From Populus alba (taxonomy: Eukaryota > Streptophyta > Magnoliopsida > Malpighiales > Salicaceae), in contig NC_133295.1 in assembly GCF_005239225.2 (NCBI RefSeq), positions 2,976,001 through 3,040,000 on the forward strand: a stretch of 64,000 bases of DNA. The letters are read 5' to 3'. Each line of letters opens with the position of its first letter. Within the stretch, counting starts at the first letter, position 1. The notes under the pieces are model-generated. The model worked only from the letters and a program-made list of their open reading frames with translations, searched no databases and had not been told where the DNA came from. Shown here piece by piece: positions 12,550 through 23,735 of this stretch. Position numbers and translations under genes: made by a program.

Positions 12550-12706
12550 AATTAAAATGGTCTGATTCTGCAACAATACAGTAGATATAACTAAAAAGGA
12601 GCAGTCGAGGCTTATTGGATTGCTGCAATTAATACAAAAACAATATTGGAAGATTAAGAAAATCTCATTTGTATGAATCTTAATTAGCTTCAACTTCTTG
12701 TTACAT
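12550..12706 (-). repeat. Second inverted fragment of the small-gene 3' flank
   Basis: Reverse complement of the region that follows the stop codon of the small membrane-protein gene (compare 18735-18960), ending in the reverse of the TAATAAGAAGTTGAAGC motif. Parts are deleted relative to the copy at 7592-7754. Confidence 0.7.
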
Positions 12707-12756
12707 GGTATGGTACCTTCTTATTCCCTGGCATGGACGCTTGTTTTTTTCATTTC

Positions 12757-12980
12757 AAGCTTGTTTGGCAGTGTGGTTGTGGTTACTTTTCAAATAGTTT
12801 TTCATGTTAAAATACACGTTAATAATGTTTTTTGATTTTTTAAAAATTATTTTTAATATCAACACATTAAAATGATTTGAAAACACTAAAAACATATTAA
12901 TTTAAAGTTAATAAAAAATAAAAAATAAAAAAAATTAATTTTTTTTAAAAATATTTTTAAAATATAAAAACAAATAGGTC
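12757..12980 (+). mobile_element. MITE-like AT-rich element (GTTTGGCAGTGTGGTTG end)
   Basis: The left end GTTTGGCAGTGTGGTTGTGG and the following AAAGT/AAATAG-type sequence reappear as a reverse complement at 49232-49274. The internal motif (ATTTTTAATATCAACACATTAAAATGA) recurs in several AT-rich patches: 13470-13600, 16750-16880, 22020-22145 and 33600-33725. The repeated ends and small size fit a non-autonomous hAT-like MITE family; the target duplication was not resolved. Confidence 0.55.
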
Positions 12981-13156
12981 AAATTCAACATCCACCTCCA
13001 GCATGGAAATTGATAGCAGCCAGCAAAACTTTGACCTCTTAAAACGTTTATTTTCTAACAAGATCGGTAATTATATCATTAAGTTTAAAAGTTTCAATCT
13101 CTTTTATTTGGTTAAGCTGTCATCGTGATTGCCTTATAATTATGTCCCCTATAACC

Positions 13157-13260
13157 CTTCAGGCTATTCTGTGCTCTTTTTTTCCATCAGAAAAGACAGC
13201 AAATAAGATCTGTGGCTGCTGGTGCACTGGGGAATCCATTCCTTTTCTTTTCTAGCTGTA
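13157..13260 (+). repeat. Fragment homologous to 20010-20145
   Basis: The stretch CTTCAGGCTATTCTGTGCTC and the following AAGACAGCAAATAAGATCTGTGG and GGGGAATCCATTCC segments align with 20010-20130. Gaps break any shared frame. Confidence 0.6.
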
Positions 13261-13289
13261 GCTTTTGTATTTGCGATGTATAAAATATA

Positions 13290-14900
13290 ATTAGTTGTTT
13301 AGTAATGTAATAAACTGTATTTTATATTGTGAGACCACTGAAAAATTAAATTTGAATAATAATTTTTTTTGAAATAGTTTTTATATATTTTTAACTGAGT
13401 TTTGTAAAATTCTATTTATTTTTATGTTTGAAAAATATTTTTTTAAAAAAATTTATTATTTTTATTTTTTTCCTTGCTTCAAATTATTTTTTTGTATTAT
13501 CAGATCATTTTGATGCGTTGATATCAAAAATAATTTTTTAAAAATAAAAAAAATTAATTTAATGCATTTTCAAATAAAAAACACTTTTAAAAAACAACAA
13601 CAACCAACCATTTTATTTTTGTTTTTTATTGTACATAAATCTCAATCATAATTTTTTCCAAACACGTATCTAAATCCAATTAGATATATCTAACCATATA
13701 TTTTTTAAATTATAACCACAAAAACTATCTAAAAAACCAAACACACTCGGTTGGTTAATGGAATGGAAATAGCAGGTGCAGGCACTTTCTTCTGTGTTCA
13801 AGATATATATATATATATATATATTAAATTATTTTTTATTTAAAAGAATTACATTAATTTTTTTTAATAATTTTAATCTATTGATGATAAAAATTAAAAA
13901 TATATAAAAACCATCATTTTAATTAAGAGAATATTTTAGAAAAACACATTGCATAATTACCAAATACGAAGGGTATTTTGCGTTTTTGCACGTATCCTAA
14001 CCGCCCTTGAATTAGAGTGCAAACTCACTTGGAAATCTCCATCTGCCTTTTCATTTGTGCTTGAAGGCAACAATCATTATTCACTTCCATCTTGAATATT
14101 TGAACAAAGTTACTTCCATTACGAATTAACTCATATGTCAATTAACACAAAAAAAATTATCCTCATATTTTTTCATAAAAACACTTTAATCCCTATATTA
14201 ATTTTATTTTAATTGAGTCTGGGTGCCCGCTTCAAATACTCCGTTCATTAGCATTCTAGTAATGGATCGTAGATTGAAATAAATCCATATGAGTGTATGC
14301 ATTAATTTTTAGCCCTAAGCCTCCGTGGAAAATTTGTCATTTAGTAGATATGAACATCCAATCAGCACCTTTGAATAAAGAGCAAACCTCAAAAATACTA
14401 AATTATTTATATTAATTTTACCCTCAGGATCTTAAGAAAAAATTAACCAAATACTTCCATATATTTTAAAGTTTTTTGACGATGTTTTTATCTAAATTAT
14501 ACTGTTTTTCAAATGGTCTTTTTGGAGAGAAATTAATGTTTTATATTAAATATCTCAATATGAAATCTTAATTGAGAAGTCAATATAATCTAATGGTAAG
14601 ATTGATTAAAAAAATAGTTTGGATATAAAATTGATAATAATTCGATAATTTGATGATATATTTGATATTTAGCTTCGAATAAATCTGTCTTTTTGTGCAT
14701 TGGCCTTCGAAGAAATTGCACTGTGTTTACTTGGATCGGGAAGTGGGCTGGAAATTTACAATCGATGCAACTGATCATTGTTTTTATATAATTTTTTTTT
14801 TCTGAAATCAACTATTTTTTCTTCTTCTTTTTTTAGGTGTTGACGTCCCACGGTCCCTGTCAGCAGACTCAGCGACCTTGCTCGCATATTTTCTCCTGTG
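13290..14900. other. AT-rich intergenic stretch with MITE remnants
   Basis: No gene is visible. It holds a MITE-like patch (about 13290-13690) and an (AT)n tract at 13803-13824. A block at 13800-13975 recurs at 17095-17262; both copies contain AATTAAGA-AATATTTTAGAAAAA. Only short spurious frames occur. Confidence 0.5.
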
Positions 14901-14947
14901 AGACTCTATTTCTGCCTCTTTTACTAATATGTCAAAAAATGCACCAA

Positions 14948-15047
14948 CACCAAGGCATCACCAGTTCTATTTAAGAGCACGCAAAGACACCAAGGCATCA
15001 CCAGTTCTATTTAAGAGCACGCAAAGACACAAAGGCATCACCAGTTC
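14948..15047 (+). repeat. 40-bp minisatellite, 2.5 copies
   Basis: Units at 14948-14987 and 14988-15027 are identical (CACCAAGGCATCACCAGTTC followed by TATTTAAGAGCACGCAAAGA). A third partial unit covers 15028-15047 with one change. Confidence 0.92.
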
Positions 15048-15189
15048 AAAAACACCAAGTTCTGCCAAAATTAAGGAGCGCTTAAAATATTAAAAAAATA
15101 TATTAATTTAAAATAAAAAAATAAAAAAAAGTTTTATTTTTTTTAAAATATTTTTAAAGTACTAAAGTAAAGACTAAATTGTTAAACGA

Positions 15190-15441
15190 GGTTCAAGGCA
15201 CGTTTAGAACCACTGCAAGTTGTCATTGTGACACTGACATCTAACTAAATGTCTTGTTTCATGTGGACATCTCTGTAGGTAATTATTATCCCAGATTACT
15301 TCTATGAGTGCACAGTATGCCTGTAATTTCATGTGATTCAGTGGTATATAAATATTCAAGGATCATCGGGTATAAAAAAAATTAAATAATATATTTACAT
15401 ACAAAATGATTTAAATGAATACTCTACTGTATTTTGATTCT

Positions 15442-15477
<36 letters not shown>

Positions 15478-16198
15478 TTTCTGAAACACTTTGCTAATTT
15501 AGATATAAAGGATCACCTATCCTGTATAGGTTTTAACGAATAAAAACTTGTATCATGTTTTTTCCTGTGGACTAGGACAGCGTGCCTCCTCTTGACCATG
15601 AAATTGTTTAGTTTAACAGAGTTTTTAATAATATTAATTTTGCATTTTTTTGAATGAGTATTTTTTTCCTCTTAAAATTTAAATGTATGTTTTAGATACA
15701 CACATAAATTAACAAGGAGGATTTTTTTAGCTTGGAAAAAGAAGAAAAATATAAATTAAGGATCTAATTGAGTGTGTATTTTTAAAATCATGCATATTGT
15801 TTTTTTTTTCTACTTGAGTGCGTATTCTCAAAAATCTATCAACAAGTCCTATTAGTTTTGAAATCTAACAAACCTCAACTTGGCAATTTTATGTAAGCTA
15901 TAGTTAATTAAGTTAACAAAAATTAAAATTAAAAAAAGCAAAGCATTTTAATAATTTATGCGTGATGAGATGATGAAACAAGGCCTCCAATATATTCATT
16001 GATATCTCACAAGTGAGTGTCTTGTTTGTCTGTAAGAGGATTTTTTGAGTGATTTTTTTGTGCTTATAGTAGTTGTCTTCCTTTTAGTATTTACAAGAGA
16101 AAAAATAAGAGAGGTTTTTATAAGTTTAGACGTGCAAAATTAGGTTTTATAAGGGTTTACGTTGATCCATGGCTTCAGACAACCTGAACCAAGATTGA
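15190..16198. other. Intergenic with duplicated blocks and a TA microsatellite
   Basis: Contains a second copy of 9350-9450 (about 15188-15290), a (TA)n run at 15445-15473 and a further copy of the 9995-10085 block at 16065-16160. No gene is visible. Confidence 0.55.
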
Positions 16199-16902
16199 TT
16201 ACACTCCATTACAGAGATAAACAAAGCAATAAAATATAATATACTGCTTCCCATACAAAGAAAGAGATAAATAGGATAATGTCCTTAAGATTTGCGTCCA
16301 CAGAGAGAGAAGAAGATCTTTGAACCAGATCCCAGACATATATATATAGAGAGAGAGAGAGAGAGGTCTCTGTGTCTGCGTGTTGTGTGATGTGGCGTGA
16401 TTTAAATCAAAGGTGGCGAAGAATTTATTGATCTTGATCTTGAAATTGATATGGTAGAAAAGCAAGCAACCAGTACTCTCTCTCTCTCTCTCTCTACAAC
16501 TATACTCTGAACCCTCTTTATTTATATTTTTTTCCTTGCTAATCCCATAGCCAAATAAGCTTTTTCTCTCTCTTTCTGACGCCATATTTATTTTAAAAAA
16601 TAATCACTTTTTCCTCGCTGAGCCCCAAGTTCTGGTTTTTCTTGCGTCTTAATCATTATTTTTCTCTAATTTATAAGATACTTTTAGATTCAAATAATAA
16701 GGATAAAAAAATAATAAATATTTAAATGTTGTTTATTTTTATATTTTAAAAGTATTTATTTATTTTAAATTATTTTTTGTGTTTTCAAATTATTTTAATA
16801 TCTAATATCAAAAAATAATTTTTCAAAAAAAAAAATATTATTTTAATATATTTTTAAATAAAAAAATATTTTAAAAACAATTTATTACTATATTCACGCA
16901 CC
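16199..16902. other. Low-complexity stretch, no gene supported
   Basis: Contains (GA)n near 16340-16365 and (CT)n near 16477-16495. A 128-codon minus-strand open frame here owes its length to these microsatellites and has no recognisable domain. Positions 16720-16880 are a MITE-like AT patch. Confidence 0.45.
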
Positions 16903-17050
16903 TCTGAAACCACTTACTAATGTTCGTTTTGAACTTTTCCACCTAGAGGCTGCCTTTGCCATCATTTGCCTGCATTTTACAATGTACATCCCATTGATAT
17001 TTATCTTATTGATGAAATACGGAGTTTCATCAAACATTCGAAATGGAAAT
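16903..17050 (-). repeat. Inverted array-unit fragment
   Basis: Reverse complement of the unit part around 3270-3410, recognisable by CATTGATATTTATCTTATTG and by TTTCATCAAACATTCGAAATGG on the plus strand. It is diverged from the array copies. Confidence 0.65.
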
Positions 17051-17094
17051 TTTTTTTTCTTAGTTTTTTTTAAAAACATTTTTTACGGTGCATT

Positions 17095-17262
17095 TTATAT
17101 ATATATATATTAAATTATTTTTTATTTAAAAAATTACACAGAAATTTTTAATTTTTTTTAATAATCTTAATGTATTGATGATAAAAATAAAAATATATAA
17201 AAAATCATCATTTTAATTAAGAAAATATTTTAGAAAAAACACATTGCATAATTACCAAATAC
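17095..17262 (+). repeat. Second copy of the 13800-13975 block
   Basis: Starts with a TA run and continues with the same AT-rich sequence as 13800-13975 in the same orientation, ending in TTGCATAATTACCAAATAC. Confidence 0.7.
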
Positions 17263-17904
17263 AAAGCATTTTGAACAATGCGAAGGACATGCCTTTTTGC
17301 TCCCATTGTTATTTGGGTGTGGTTTACTTTCAAAAGAGAATGCAAAGAACTATTTTTATAAAAAATTAAATAAAGTAAAGAATTAATTAATTAATTAATA
17401 CAAAAAATCCAATAAATATCGTATTCAACATCGTGACGAGTTTAAAAAATACAAGTAAATTTTTATTGATATGTGAAAAGACTCTTTGGCTTAAATATCA
17501 AAATAAAAAAGGATGAAAAATATAGGGGTAATCCTATAAAAAAAATCTTAGCTTAGCTTCATACAAATTGTTGGCCAGTGAATCTTAGCTTAGCTTCATA
17601 TGATGAGTTATGTTTTTAAAAAATTTAACCTTTCAATAAAGAAATTATTCCCTTATTTTTTTTTTAATTTTTTAGTTTTGTCATTGACTCTTTTATAATT
17701 TTTTTTAATTTAGTCCTTCAATTAATTACAATTTGATCTTTATTCTTTTAATTTTTTATTTGTTTCTTTTGGATCTTTTATAAAAAATCTATTAATTTTT
17801 AATTTTATTACTCAATTCAAGTTTATCATATATTATAAAAATATTTTTACCAGTAAATAACTAGTAGCATTAATAATAATAAAAAAAAAACCGTTTGAGC
17901 ATTC

Positions 17905-18347
17905 AAACTCGCCTGAGATTCAGTCCAGGTTTCCCACTGAGCTTATTTAGAATACGGCCGGTCAGATAATTGTTCTGTAAAAACCTGAAAAACAAAAGAC
18001 TGTAAAGCAAATAAAGAATAGGGCAGGGAGCCCTTGCAGTTTCCTCGGACAGAAAAAGGCGACTTGCCTCTATTTATAATTATAGATAAAGATGAACCGA
18101 GCAGGGCAGGAGAAAAGGGCAGACCCACCAAGGGGAGAGAAAGGTAGACCCAATAAGGCACCGCCAGGGGCAGGCGATGGAGAGAGGTACAAAGGTAGAC
18201 CCCGGGCAGGCGATGGAGAGAGGTGCAAAGGTAGAAGACAAGTTATTGGGGAGACAAGTTATTGGGGAGAAAAGGTAGAAGGTAGACCCCCTTGGGGAGA
18301 AAAGGTGACCCCCCAAGTTGGGGCGACAAGGTAGACCCCCCAAGGTG
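17905..18347. repeat. GC-rich insert with minisatellites just upstream of the small gene
   Basis: Base composition changes sharply at about 17900 and again at 18347. The right part is made of degenerate repeats: a 36-bp unit containing GCAGGCGATGGAGAGAGGT occurs at 18170 and 18206, an 18-bp unit with ACAAGTTATTGGGGAG occurs twice near 18240-18270, and AGGTAGACCCC recurs several times. Open frames on both strands here are repeat artefacts. The sister gene copy near 27.2 kb lacks this segment, which suggests insertion at the promoter. Confidence 0.7.
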
Positions 18348-18408
18348 CTACTTAAACACCACCATCTCCATATTCACAAACCCTATACTCACTGTCTTCT
18401 AATACTTG

Positions 18409-18485
18409 GTAATGTTATCAATACTATCTATTTCTAATCTTACTTCGAACATTACTCATTGTTTTCTAATTATTCCTTTTTGTAG
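18409..18485 (+). other. Conserved 5'UTR intron of the small membrane-protein gene
   Basis: A GT at 18409 (TTG|GTAATG) and an AG at 18484-18485 (TTTTTGTAG) delimit a 77-bp T-rich intron ending nine bases before the ATG. The sister copy has the same arrangement at 27296-27379 with the same TTCCTTTTTGTAG acceptor. Conservation of both splice sites in two diverged copies is the main support. Confidence 0.6.
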
Positions 18486-18494
18486 TTTGGAGTT

Positions 18495-18728
18495 ATGAAA
18501 TATGCCAACTTCTCCCCCCCTCCTGCACAACAGTACTACTCGGCCAGCGGAGGCTACTCCTTAGCTGTTAAAGGAGGAGCTGGTCTCCTCTTGCTCCTCC
18601 TTGCTATCTTAGTTTATATACTCATGAGAGGCCGCTGCAGCTGTACAACCGAGTGTAATGGTGGTGCTGATTCCAGTCAGGCCAGTGGAGGGACTCCGAG
18701 AGCCATGCACTTCATTGCTAGGGAATAA
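18495..18728 (+). CDS. Small single-pass membrane protein, unknown family (77 aa)
   Basis: I do not recognise this family. The protein has a short polar N-terminus with a PPPAQQYY stretch, a glycine-flanked hydrophobic segment at about residues 28-45 (GGAGLLLLLLAILVYILM), then a basic RGRC turn with three cysteines (CSC and a later C), and a Ser/Gly-rich tail ending RAMHFIARE. There is no cleavable signal peptide, so one internal membrane anchor is likely. The start is supported by the sister copy, where the ATG has the same spacing to the 5'UTR intron acceptor. A possible 3'UTR intron (GT at about 18731 to AG at about 18825) follows the stop. The gene is the only intact member seen; five array tails, a one-stop sister copy and several fragments are its relatives. 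Its core promoter appears altered by the GC-rich insert ending at 18347. Confidence 0.6.
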   Translation: MKYANFSPPPAQQYYSASGGYSLAVKGGAGLLLLLLAILVYILMRGRCSCTTECNGGADSSQASGGTPRAMHFIARE

Positions 18729-19720
18729 GTAGGTATCATGTAATAAGAAGTTAAAGCTGCTTAAGATTCATACAATGAGATTCTTAGAATTTCCCAATAT
18801 TGTTTAATTTCGTATTAATTGCAGGTCGTCTTCTTCGTCAAGTTAGCCATCCATGAAGTGCTCGGGCGCCTCAACTGTTGGTTTTTGGTTTATATCTATT
18901 GTATTGCTGCAAATAAATATTTGGTCTGCTTTCTCATTCGAGATCAGACCATTTTAATTTGTACTTTATATATGTGTGTGTGTGTTGGTGTGAATTTTGT
19001 GTTGGAGTTAGACTATATAATATCTACAATTAAAATCGTAAGGAATTGTGGGCTTTTTCTTGAATTCTTTTGTTCTACTATACTAATTGGAGTGGGTTTT
19101 TCTATTATCAATTTACTGCTACTTTTTATTTTTTTGGGGGGTTTAGCAAGGGTACGTTTCTTTTTAGCTGGGGCTTGATTTAGGAGCTTTCTATTTTTAA
19201 CGAAAAGAAAGTCGTCCATAAAACAATCACTCACCATGCACAGCAGTCACAGCCAAACTCTTTGTTAAATCGATATCGCAGATCCGACTTTCGGTGCGTT
19301 GAGTGTCAGATCGGTGCCAACTCCATCTCCTCTGCACGTTGATGAGGGCGGTCTTTCTCGCCACTATCCAGTCTTTCTGCCTTCTGTTGCTTTCACTTTT
19401 GTTTTCGCGGGCCTTCCGCCGCTGGTGGAGTTACTAGCGGCGTGGGCCTGGACGTACGGTTGCGTTGGCTGTCGTGATCGCTTGAGTCTGCCGGTGTTTT
19501 CGCTTTTCGTGTTCTTTTTTTTTTTTGCTCCTGGCAGCTGGATCGTTTCTTTGTTGACGGCTATGCCGTGGTTTCTACTTTTATTAGTAACTGGTTCCAT
19601 GGTCGTGTTTTTTTTTTTCTCGAGAGAGAGAGGTGAGAACTGCAAGGGGAGATGGGTTGCGGTGGTGGTCCGTGGGTTTTTGCTTTGTTGAGTACATAGG
19701 CATTAATCTTCTTTAGGAAA
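18729..19720 (+). other. 3' flank of the small gene, shared with other copies
   Basis: Parts recur in the array units (TTCTTCTTCGTCAAG region), as inverted copies at 7592-7754 and 12550-12706, and after the sister copy (ATCGATCGCAGATCCGACT at about 27836 matching 19268). A GC-rich stretch at 19290-19690 is open on both strands but has no recognisable domain. It aligns in part with the 157-bp repeats at 27861-28339, so I read it as non-coding flank. Confidence 0.55.
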
Positions 19721-19919
19721 ACAAAATTTGATTTTTTGTTCGATCTTTTGGTGAAAAACCGAATTCCTTTTTTCTAATATAAAAAATGTTTTTATGATTT
19801 TTGGTTCCTTGAACTCCATTTTTTGTCCCTGTCAGGAGATGTGAGGTGAGGTGTGATCAGAGTGCATTTCGGGGTTTTGAGTGATAATTCTATGGTTTTT
19901 TTTTTTTTTCCTTTTTTGA

Positions 19920-20200
19920 ATATAGGATTTTCAAGAGCCTGAAGTTTACTCGACTGAGATCGCAGACTTGCTGATTATGGCATGGACAATTCTGGACAGA
20001 AATACTCGACTACTTCAGGCTATATATATTCTGTGCTTCTTCTTCTTGTTTCCAAGAGAAAAGATAGCAAACAAGATCTTTGGCCGATGTTGCTGGGGCA
20101 TCCATTATTTTTCTCTTCTTTCTGGATTCATGTTGACAGATTGTGCAATAAAACACGCAATGCAATAAAATACGTATCACCTATGGTTTGAAGAAAATTA
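19920..20200 (+). other. Possible degenerate exon of another small gene
   Basis: An ATG at 19982 opens 69 codons beginning MDNSGQKYSTTSGYIYS. An alternative frame from 19968 is also open. Part of this stretch (20010-20145) is duplicated at 13157-13260 without a conserved frame, so coding is doubtful. No domain is recognised. Confidence 0.25.
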
Positions 20201-20203
20201 CCC

Positions 20204-21024
20204 AGCGAAAAAGGAAGTGAGAACACATGTTACTCCTTAGCTCCTAAAGGAGGAGACGGTCTCATCTCGCTCCTCCTTGCACCTGGAAATCTGATCAGTG
20301 CAATATATATTGTTGGTGGTGATTCCAAGCCCCAATAGAGGAACTCTGAAAGCCATGCACTTCCATGTTCAGAAATAAGCATGTAATTAATAAGAAGTTG
20401 AAGCTGATTAAGATTCATACAAATTAATATCCACTTTATTGCTGCAGATAAATATTTGATCTTTTTTCTCATAATAAAAATTTCAAGATCAGACCATTTT
20501 AATTTTTACTTATATATAAATAATTGTGTGCATATTGTGTCGGAGTTCAACTAACTGGTACAATAATTACTGAAGATAAGACTGTAATTGTCAATTCTCC
20601 ATCTCAAGAAATTAAGAAATATTATTGTCCAATGCAAGAAAACTCGAGTTCTTTCAAGTCATCTCCATGTTCTTTAACAAATTATTGTACCAGTTTTACT
20701 TCAAACCCTAGTTGCAATTGAAATTGCTAAGCCGTGCAATATTTTTTCAGGTCAAATTCTTACTTGTGCGCAAAGAAATGTTTCTTATAATTCAAAAGAT
20801 ATTTCTATTTGGTAAGTTGCCCCATATTAGATTAGAAACATATTCTTCCGTGCCCTAATTGTGAATTAGTCTCACATTATCTAACATAAAAAATGTTCCC
20901 AGACAAAAGATTTTTCTGCTAGCTAGGTACGGTTTAATTAATTCCTCAAAAGCCAAGACAATTTCATTGAGGATATCATCTCACGATCAGGAAAAAGAAA
21001 ATAGTAAGAGATTATCATCTAAGA
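20204..21024 (+). repeat. Lone partial copy of the array unit
   Basis: Begins with the pre-gene sequence GCGAAAAAGGAAGTGAGAACAC and the coding tail (YSLAPKGGDGLISLLLAPG in frame before breaking), then continues with the unit's start from about 20380. About 150 bp between the TTCATACAAAT and ATCCACTTTATTGC parts are missing. It shares diagnostic variants with unit 6 and not with units 1-5. It shows that the repeated segment exists as a single dispersed copy outside the array. Confidence 0.8.
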
Positions 21025-21117
21025 CTGTACCATTAATTCGGTATTACAATATGTACTGAGTGAGCCATCTTTGGTTTTGTTTTGTTTTTTTTTTCATAAG
21101 ACTGGCGCTGATTTCTC

Positions 21118-21290
21118 AAAAGTCATAGGAAGCCAAACTGGGAGGAGGGAGGAGAAAAAAGAAAAGAAAAGAAAAGGGGAGGATAAAGAGAAAGAGAAAA
21201 AGAAATGGGAAAGGAAAAAAATGAGAAAGGAGAAAAAAGTCCCAATGCATGAGGAAAATAAAAGGTGGAATTTAAAAAAAAAAAAAAGAG
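21118..21290 (+). repeat. Polypurine segment, copy B
   Basis: Almost pure A/G on the plus strand from about 21140 to 21240, followed by CCCAATGCATGAGGAAAATA, matching 9158-9310. Frames on either strand are composition artefacts. Confidence 0.7.
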
Positions 21291-21299
21291 ATGCGGAAT

Positions 21300-22261
21300 T
21301 TTTTTGATTTTGTTTTTGGAAAATTGAGGTTTACTCTGCATTGAATTGATCCCAGCCACAACTTAAAATATATATATACAGGCTTTGTATGACAAAAAAA
21401 AAACTACTAAAATAGATATGAGATCAAATACACTATTAAATAATTTTGTGTTGTGGTACATAGCTTCTTTTTTTTTTTTTTAATCGTAGAGAAATAATTG
21501 TTTGATTATAAAAATAAATTCTACCTTTTACACTAAGTTTCGTTTTAAATCTTAATTTTGTAGTGCTAAAATACTATACTTTTCATCATTTATTTTACGT
21601 AGGTCAATTCTTACCAGAGAAATTGAAATTGATATTGACTGTTCAAACCCCAAAACTAGCCAAGCAAGATAAGAAGAAACCGTAAAAGAAAATATATATG
21701 GATTTATGTTATACGGTAGCATGGCTGATGTTTATCATATTTAGTTTCACTCTTTTTTTTTTCTTTTAATTATCTTGCCTTTTGACACTAGTCATATACA
21801 TGATTTATGAGATTACGTACAAAGATTATAATTAATAAGTTACAAACACAATGTTTCCAAATATTACAAAATAATAATAATAATAATAAGGCAATGATAC
21901 AAATCAAGATTAAGTTACTATAACAGTTTTCTTGTTGTTTTTTTTTTTTCATTAACCATTTGATCTCTAATTTAATCACTGGTAATCCAATTTAAAATTC
22001 CCACTGATTTTAAGGTGGTTTATTTATGTCATTGTGTTTTTTTTTAAATTAAATTTTATTTATTTTAAATTATTATTTTTATATACTAATATAAAAAAAT
22101 AAAAATAAAAATATTATTTTAATAATTTTTTTAAAAAACAACGCAACGAATAACTCTACCGTAATCCATGAAATTCCCAAAAGCAGCATGGACCATCCAA
22201 TTTTTCCGTCTCCCTTACCCCTACTGTCAAAAATAAATATGTAATCCCTCTCTCTCTCCTA
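21300..22261. other. Intergenic, no gene seen
   Basis: AT-rich sequence with homopolymers, a TAA/AAT run near 21870-21890 and a MITE-like AT patch at 22020-22145. A 63-codon minus-strand frame is low complexity. Confidence 0.5.
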
Positions 22262-22266
22262 GTCTA

Positions 22267-22431
22267 TGTTAAATAATATTTATGTAGTCTTATTTATTAA
22301 GGGTAGAATAGTATTTTCAGTTTAACCTATATATATTTTATTTGTATTTAGGTTAAAACTATGCATTCATAATATACCGATTATTCAGAATTCTAGCCTC
22401 CTTTTTATGTTTGATCTCAATTAGTTTAACA
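22267..22431 (+). repeat. Copia-1 5' LTR
   Basis: Starts TGTTAAATAATATTTATGT and ends AGTTTAACA directly before the PBS. The paired LTR at 26930-27093 matches over its whole length. Confidence 0.95.
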
Positions 22432-22443
22432 TGGTATCAGAGC
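22432..22443 (+). other. Copia-1 primer binding site (initiator tRNA-Met)
   Basis: TGGTATCAGAGC immediately follows the 5' LTR. It is the standard plant Copia site complementary to the 3' end of initiator methionine tRNA. Confidence 0.93.
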
Positions 22444-22772
22444 TGGTTTTATGGAACGAGGCTTAATCTAAAATACCTAGGCTTAATCTCCTAGGCTTTT
22501 TTTTTTTTTTGGAGTGATATTTTGTCTTCCGCTTCTGTAAAATTAGGTATTTCGACAGTTTCTGCAATTATTTTGATATTTCGATAATTTCTGCAATTAT
22601 TTTGGTATATCCCTTCAGCTTCTGCAATTTGGTATTTGCGTTCAGTTTTTGCAAATTTGTTTTGTGTTTTGGGAGTAATTGTATAATTTCGAGAAGATAT
22701 TTGTTTAGTTTTTGCAATTTAGTATTTTGTCTTCAGCTGCTTTTGCATTCTGGTTATCTGTGATTGTTGATT

Positions 22773-23732
22773 ATGGCCACTGAAATAGATGATTCGCTTC
22801 AGTCTGTGAGTGTGAGGTTGGATGGGAAGAACTATTCATATTGGAGTTATGTAATGAGAAATTTTCTTAAGGGTAAGAAGATGTGGGGGTATGTTAGTGG
22901 TACTTATATGATACCTAAGAACATTGAGGAGGGGGATGCTGGTTTGATAGATACATGAGAAGCAAATAATGCAAATATCATTACTTGGATCAACAATTCT
23001 GTTGAGCATTCAATAGGTACGCAGTTGGTGAAATATGAGACAACAAAAGAGGCTTGAGATCATCTGGAAAGGTTGTTCACACAATCAAATTTTGCAAAAC
23101 AGTATCAATTAGAGAATGACATACAAGCTCTTCATTAAAAAAATATAAGTATTCAAGAGTTTTATTCTGCTATGACAGATCTTTAGGATCAATTGGCTCT
23201 TACAGAATTGGCATAATTAAAGGCATGTGGTGCCTATATTGAGCGTAGAGAGCAGCAAAGATTGGTACAGTTTTTAACAGCATTTCGCAGTGATTTTGAA
23301 GGACTTAGAGGTTCAATTCTGCATCGTTCTCCACTGCCTTCTGTTTACTCTATTGTCAATGAGTTATTGGCTGAAGAAATACGTTTTCAGTCTTATTCTG
23401 AAAAAGGAATTCTTTCTGCTTCAAATCCTTTTGTACTAGCAGTACCTTCTAGGCCATTCTCTAATCATCAGAACAAGTCTCACACAAGGGTTGGCTTCGA
23501 TGAGTGCAGTTTCTGTAAGCAGAAAGGTCATTGGAAGGCTCAGTATCCTAAGTTGAGACATCAGAATCAAGCTTGGAAGCCTGGTAATCAGTCACAATCT
23601 AATGCTCATAGACCACCTCAGGGTTATAAACCACCACACTATAATACAGCAGCAGTAGCTTCCCCAAGCTCTATTACTGATCCTAATATTTTAGCTGAGC
23701 AATTTCAGAAGTTTCTCTCCTTGCAACCATAA
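22773..23732 (+). pseudogene. Copia-1 gag remnant
   Basis: The reading starts at ATG 22773 with a typical Copia Gag N-terminus (VRLDGKNYSYWSYVMRNFL) and runs into TGA at 22956. Further stops follow before an open part at 23262-23732. The zinc knuckle at 23505-23546 reads C-X2-C-X4-H-X4-Y: the last cysteine codon has become TAT (23544-23546), so zinc binding would be lost. Gag would package the element's RNA in cytoplasmic particles if functional; this copy is not. Confidence 0.85.
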
Positions 23733-23735
23733 GCA

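Noticed and set aside
16199..16585. 128-codon minus-strand open frame
   Set aside because: It runs through GA and CT microsatellites and encodes low-complexity sequence.
18092..18343. Overlapping 80- and 87-codon frames upstream of the small gene
   Set aside because: Both strands stay open because of GC-rich minisatellite units; the peptide is repetitive.
19299..19691. 130-codon plus-strand and 93-codon minus-strand frames
   Set aside because: GC-rich flank sequence partly shared with non-coding repeats at 27861-28339; frame not conserved between copies.
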